DNA from: Opisthocomus hoazin
Taxonomy: Eukaryota > Chordata > Aves > Opisthocomiformes > Opisthocomidae
Direction: 5' to 3'
NCBI RefSeq assembly: GCF_030867145.1
Contig: NC_134420.1
Span: 12,730,823-12,794,822, forward strand
DNA length: 64,000 nt
Positions 58,738 to 64,000 of the stretch are shown in pieces. The translations under genes and the position numbers were made by a program. The notes under the pieces are model-generated. The model was not told where the DNA came from, searched no databases, and saw only the letters and a program-made list of their open reading frames with translations. Numbering within the stretch: the stretch's first letter is position 1; each line of letters starts with the position of its first letter.

Positions 58738-58837
58738 TATATTACGTTAAAATTCTCTAAGGAAAAGTACAAAGACATGAACTATCCAATGAACGCTGCA
58801 ACAGTCTGGCAGCAGCAGTCATCCAGTCAACAAAAAT
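58738..58837 (+). CDS. Unrecognised divergent gene, candidate exon 4
   Basis: After a T-rich tract ending TTTGTAG there are 33 codons and one base, with a strong donor AAT/GTGAGT. Only frame 0 is open, exactly continuing exon 3, which ends on a codon boundary. The peptide includes KFSKEKYKDMNYPMNAATVW and a short Gln/Ser run. The preceding intron would be about 30 kb and could hide further symmetric exons that I did not find. Confidence 0.6.
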
Positions 58838-59381
58838 GTGAGTTAACGCTTTTCTCTAGAATTCTACTGGTAGAGGTGGAATAAGTTTTCTATCCTTTTT
58901 TTTTTTTTTTCCACAAGCTGCTTGGAAATTTTAGAATAAACGAGAAAGAGTAAAATCCCAGCACTGAAAACAAGTATTAACAAAAATCAGTCTCTGTTCG
59001 GGGTTTGTACTTATTTTTAATTTCTGCTATAGGAATGATCAGTTACTGTGTCCCTGATAAAAGCCTCTCATATTACTTCCTGATAAGCTTATTTTTACCA
59101 TGTGGTAAATGTATTATTTACCCTGCAATAAATTTTTAAAACCTAAGGCTGTTAGTTGAGTCTGCAAGCTTTCTGGAACAATATGGGTAGGATATATGCT
59201 GTTAGCAAATTTCACATGTGATTAAGAATTTTTATTTAGGATTAATTCAGCAAGGGAATGTCAGTTTGAAGTCTAAAAAAATGTCTGTCTTGCATCCTTT
59301 TCCTAAGAAAAAGCAAAGTCCTGCTTTTCTGTCCATGGATTAAAGTATCTTCTTGCAATATTTTAATTTCCTTTTTCTTAG

Positions 59382-59461
59382 ACTGGAATATGATAGGAAG
59401 TCCAAACTTCAATACGAATACTGAATTCAGGAAGGAGTATAACTTTACTGTTTTGGCCTAG
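59382..59461 (+). CDS. Unrecognised divergent gene, candidate last exon with stop
   Basis: Acceptor ATTTCCTTTTTCTTAG, then two bases that complete the codon left by exon 4 (giving Tyr), then 25 sense codons (WNMIGSPNFNTNTEFRKEYN and onwards) and TAG at 59459-59461. The intron from exon 4 is only 544 bases. Downstream polyadenylation candidates are ATTAAA at 59979-59984 and AATAAA at 61012-61017, neither strong. Together exons 2-5 give about 125 residues with no gap in phase. Confidence 0.55.
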
Positions 59462-60333
59462 ATTAGTATGCAGTACTAGTCTCCTTCACTTGTACTTTAG
59501 AGTACAGTAGTATGCTATTACATGTACGTACATCCATGTGGAAGGAGAAGCCTGTCGTCCTTTTGAATTTTTTTCTCCTAAATCTTCACTCGTGCTTAAC
59601 TTCGCACAGGCAAGGTAAGATGGAGCTTAGTCATAATGAGTATTAACCTCTTCAGATTTCTGGAAAGATCCCCAGAAAAGTAATTGTAAAACTTCATCCC
59701 TCCTCTTTTCCTGGAATCCTGCTATCGTCAATCCCTTTTCTATCCCTCACCCCACCCAACACCGCAAATCAAAACAGAAAAGGAGCTCTGATGGGAGGTG
59801 TTTTCTATGTATAATTACTCACCCAGTGGCCATGATTGTGTCAAGTCTTCTGGAATATTGTCTTTGACTGAAAATTGATTTTCAAAAAAAATCAAAGGTA
59901 TGGATGCAGGTTGTTTTCATTTCGGTCATCTTCCCAGAATTTTTTGCTGTAGAACACAGGGCAATCATTTAACAATTTATTAAACACATTACTTGTACAC
60001 ATGCTAAGGTTTCAATTGCTATTAGCAGAAATTAAAGATGAACATCTTAATATGGTGCTTTTATTGGAACTACGCTTTCAAAACCACTTTCTGAAAGGGA
60101 GGAGAAAAAAAAAAAGCCAAGACATGAATATGGGGAATGAAGATGTAACGGATTTTGTAAATGCTTTGTGTAATACTTGTCCAGAAAGATTTGGCCATTT
60201 GAACTGTGTTTGTCAGTTTGGATCATTTTATTGATTATCTGGCAATGAATGCTTGTAAACAGTTTGACATTTTGCTTCTTGGACTCTGTTTCTCTTACAG
60301 AGATTATTAGCTGGCTATTTTGAGACTGAGAAA
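59462..60333. other. AT-rich flank after the candidate last exon
   Basis: Probably includes the candidate gene's 3' UTR. A 77-codon open frame starting at 60001 has no homology that I recognise and no splice support. Confidence 0.4.
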
Positions 60334-60996
60334 AATCACAGAATCACAGAATCACAGAATCACAGAATAGTAGGGGTTGGAAGGGACCTCTGTGGGTCAT
60401 CTAGTCCAACCCTCCTGCCGAAGCAGGGACACCTACAGCAGGCTGCACAGGACCGCGTCCAGGCGGGTCTTGAATATCTCCAGAGAAGGAGACTCCACAA
60501 CCTCCCTGGGCAGCCTGTTCCAGTGCTCCGTCACCCTCAGAGGGAAGAAGTTCTTCCTCATGTTCAGCTGGAACTTCCTGTGCTTCAATTTGTGCCCATT
60601 GCCCCTTGTCCTGTCACTGGGCACCACTGAAAAGAGCTTGGCCCCGTCCTCCTGACACCCACCCTTCAGATATTTGTAGGCATTTATAAGGTCCCCTCGC
60701 AGCCTTCTCTTCTTCAGGCTGAACAAGCCCAGTTCCCTCAACCTCTCCTCGTAGGAGAGATGCTCCAGTCCCCTCAGCATCCTCGTAGCCCTCCGCTGGA
60801 CTCTCTCCAGTAGCTCTTCATCTTTCTTGAACTGGGGAGCCCAGAACTGGACACAGTACTCCAGATGAGGCCTCACCAGGGCAGTGTAGAGGGGAAGGAG
60901 AACCTCCCTCGTCCTGCTGGCCACACTCTTCTTGATGCACCCCAGGATCCCATTGGCTTTCTTGGCAGCCAGGGCACACTGCTGGCTCATGGTTAA
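60334..60996 (-). mobile_element. CR1 LINE copy D, well-preserved 3' end
   Basis: The left end has four perfect AATCACAG octamers (60334-60365) plus a partial one. Then comes the 3' UTR-like box and an uninterrupted 185-codon ORF2 C-terminus in minus orientation (60433-60990; motifs [44 protein letters not shown]). 5'-truncated right after GCTGGCTCATGGTTAA. Same subfamily as copy A but without its frameshift, so probably younger. It lacks RT and endonuclease and cannot move by itself. Confidence 0.95.
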
Positions 60997-63900
60997 AATG
61001 TTAGCTTTATAAATAAAAAGACTCGTTATGGCTTAATTAATCGGGTTTTTTTGCAAGCACTTTGAGTACTTCTCTCTAAGGTCTCTAGTCTTTCCACACA
61101 ACATGGACTAGTTTGCAGGATCAACTGTATGACCTCAAAACAAACTTTCTTTACATTGTTGTCAATATAAATGTTTTCTTTAAGATGGCTGGGCTCTAGC
61201 ATATGTCTCCTTATCTTGTACTGCAGGCTCTTATTTTATTCTGCAATTGCATATCATTTTAACTTAACATTTCTAATTCATGTGGAGTGCTTCTCTTGCT
61301 GTAGAAAGTTGGAAGCAAAATGCCTGCCTTTCAGAAGACTCATCTGGAAAAGTTGCTGCGTAAACATTATTAAAAGTACCATAAACTTTTGTTACATTTT
61401 GCATAAATAAACTAGCATAGCTGTTCAGCTGACTGGCAGAGTGAATAATGACTAATACCATTCTGTTGAACCAGCATACATTTTAGTTCAAGTATTCTAG
61501 ATTCCAGTTGGGATTTAGTATTCAGCAGAATGAGTCCCAGATGTGGAAGGGTTATTGCATGTTTTGCCTTGTATATTTTTTTGTAATGTATTCACTTGTC
61601 AGACCTGTTCTTGGTTTTGTTTTTTTCTCCTGTCTAGATTAAGGTGGCGGGTAAGACTGCCACAGTCTGTTAGAGTTGCATACAGAAATGAGGTCTGGAT
61701 AATAGTTGCCAGCATGTGTCATGACTTTTGTGTGCACCATAGTGGTAACAACATACAAGCCAGAAAACCCACGGAAAACACAAATCTGATGCCAGATTAA
61801 ATATGTAAATTGGCAAAAAAATTCGCTGCAAGAAAATAAAGGCACGCAGGAAATCTTGGGAGCAAACTTGAGACTCAGTTAACTAGCTTTTCTGTACAGT
61901 TGAGGTGAAATAAGATGATGAGGATGGTTGATACAATTGATTCAGTAAACAAAATTGTCAGTGCTTATTGGCATTTGTGAGATGGTCCTGAGATTGACAG
62001 AAATGCATTCTAGGTGTGATAGGACAAAAGTCTTAACTGATAAAAATACTTTTGGGGTGTTTTTAAAATTACATACAAAAAAATCATATCATAGAATTTC
62101 AGTTTTAAGTGCAAGTATTATCACTTCTACTGCAAATTTTTAGCCTGCCTGATTAATAACGTTTATACTTTAGTCACTGAATAAGGAATAGAGCATATAA
62201 TCATGTCTTGCCACTTACACTTTGTCACTATAACATGCTTTTTTATCACAACAACAGTTATATATGGGCAGAAAGGATAATAAGCAACACTCTTAATGCA
62301 AGGTATTTTGAAGTCCTGAAGCATAAATTCTTCAAAATAATATGGGAGTTCTCTTTTATATAATTCTTTTCTAGGCATTACTCTGTACATGTGGTAGAGA
62401 ATTTATGGCTTTGTCCTGAGCCCATCAAAAGCTCAAACCTACAAATATTTCTACCCAAAAGTAGAAAAAAAATGAGTGTAGCAAGATCACTTGTGTGCTG
62501 TTGTTCAAACAAAGTTTGCATTTGAAAATGTTTGTGCCCCAAAAATGAAGATCCTGCATGAAATCTTACTTATACTTCAGCCCTAGAGGCAGAACTCTCA
62601 ATTATTTCAGTATGACCAAGATTTTAGTGCTTGTATTTGTCTCTTCAAACACCCAAGTAAAAATCTTTAAACTTACGGAGCCCAGTTCGTGAGACTTAGC
62701 ATTGATACATACTGCACTACTTCTTTCATAAGTCATAGAGCTGTGAAAATCAAGAAAGCAGGAAGTTAACTGGTAGGGGCGCATACATCCCACTGCCAGG
62801 CCGTAGATATCCTCCAGAGAGCTACATCTAGCTACTCTGAGATACTTCAGAATATTTATAAAAGAATAATTTTGTGCTATTCCTGGGGAATACACTACCA
62901 TACTACCAGCAACATAAATATGTTGGGTTATGTGAGAAAGGGAGGGAGAGTTAGCTGCTGCTGTATGTGGCCAGCTATCTGTATTAGAATGTTTTAAAAG
63001 AAGCTGATATCACCAGATCTTAAAAAACAGCCAAAGCAAACAAACAAAAAAGGCCTATGAAAAATGTTTCTTATGTGGTAGATGTTACTATGCCTTCTTT
63101 ATACAATGTTAACAATCTAGTTAAAATAATTAATTTTTAGAATCAAAGATTACCTCATTCGAAATCTTAGATTTTAACTGGCAAGTTTCACTTGCATTTG
63201 GTCAGAGAGCATTCATTTAAATAAATGTCTGGGCAAAGCACCTGCCAAAGTATTGAGCATGCTATAGAATACAAAAATATACAAGCAGTTCCAGGAGTTG
63301 AAGATCAATGGAAGCATCATTTTCACTTTTTCATGAGTACCTTCAGAGTCCTTCTGTCCCCCCTAAATACTACCTAAACAGCAGGGGTCATGCTTATGTG
63401 GTGCCAGTGGATGGGTCAAACAAAAGAGAACTGAAACTGTTGCTACAAGTTTCTCCTGTAGTTTAAATCTCCTTTGCTGGCTAGCTATTTCGTGAAGTTT
63501 CTAGGAACTTGAAAATATTTTGAGACCTTCATTACTTTAATAAATCTTGGCTAAATTTGGCTAAAGTGATTATAGGATGCTAGACCAATAAACAAGCAGC
63601 TTCATTGAAAAGTTTTATTTCTCAGATGGTAGTGCTAAAAGGCAGTAAGCAACTTGTTCTTGCCCAAACTGGGTTCAAATCAGTCTTTGCTATGAAAGGG
63701 ATGCATACAGATTTAAGAGAAACACAACTTCTGTTTCACACAAATGACACATTTGACACTTGTGGCCTAAAAATTCTGAGAAAATAAAACAGAAAAATGA
63801 TGAATTACAGGTGCTAGTAAGACTTCTGTAGTTGTAGATAACTAGAAGGAGATGGAAGACTGTAATCATGCTGAGCCACAAGAGAATATTTCAGAACTCA

Positions 63901-64000
63901 AGTTTGTGGGTAATAAAATAGTCATTCAGGAAGATGAAAGGCTATATCTTAAAATGTCAGAGAGCCAGTAATGGTGTAAAGGACTGTAAATGGACAAAGG
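60997..64000. other. AT-rich DNA to the end of the window, no gene seen
   Basis: Several open stretches of 60-99 codons on both strands lack splice support, codon bias or recognisable motifs. In mammals IRAG1 (MRVI1) is the next gene beyond CTR9 on this side, and none of its coding sequence is evident here. Confidence 0.5.

Noticed and set aside
60001-60234. 77-codon plus-strand frame after the candidate gene
   Set aside because: It lies past the stop codon, has no acceptor in phase and includes an A-run-encoded Lys stretch. Likely untranslated DNA.
62602-62901. 99-codon minus-strand frame
   Set aside because: No recognisable motif, no convincing splice sites and no neighbouring exon. Length alone is not enough in 64 kb.
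63605-63787. Plus-strand frame after TTTATTTCTCAG
   Set aside because: The acceptor-like site is followed by a short frame without a matching upstream exon or donor.

Overview
The window looks like bird nuclear DNA (another archosaur or turtle is less likely). It is AT-rich, with a spliced vertebrate gene, avian-style CR1 retrotransposon pieces on both strands, and no bacterial-type gene packing. The species cannot be told.

Region 1, 1-23.1 kb, minus strand: a complete CTR9 gene, encoding the TPR scaffold of the PAF1 RNA polymerase II elongation complex. I placed all 25 coding exons. Their phases are continuous and they sum to 3,504 nt including the stop, i.e. 1,167 residues, close to the vertebrate family length. 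Twenty-three introns are GT-AG; intron 1 is GC-AG. The 3' UTR probably ends near 2.26-2.5 kb. Nothing recognisable lies in the first 2.2 kb.

Region 2, about 22.63-23.56 kb: a GC-rich CpG-island promoter with a CCAAT box and GC boxes. It very probably drives CTR9 to the left and a second transcript to the right.

Region 3, 23.4-59.5 kb, plus strand: five exon-like segments (ending 23564; 24169-24252; 28597-28711; 58738-58837; 59382-59461) have mutually compatible phases and end in a stop codon. The third encodes a regular heptad (coiled-coil) pattern. I do not recognise the protein. This is the most interesting object in the window: a candidate small gene sharing the CTR9 promoter. One donor is weak and the start codon is not settled.

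Region 4, inside the 30 kb third intron of that candidate: a cluster of degraded CR1 LINEs (44.3-48.9 kb, both orientations, one abutting or nested in another), an older CR1 scrap at 32.5 kb, and an 8-bp tandem array at 49.4 kb.

Region 5, 59.5-64 kb: one well-preserved CR1 3' end (60.33-61.0 kb) and otherwise AT-rich DNA without a supported gene.
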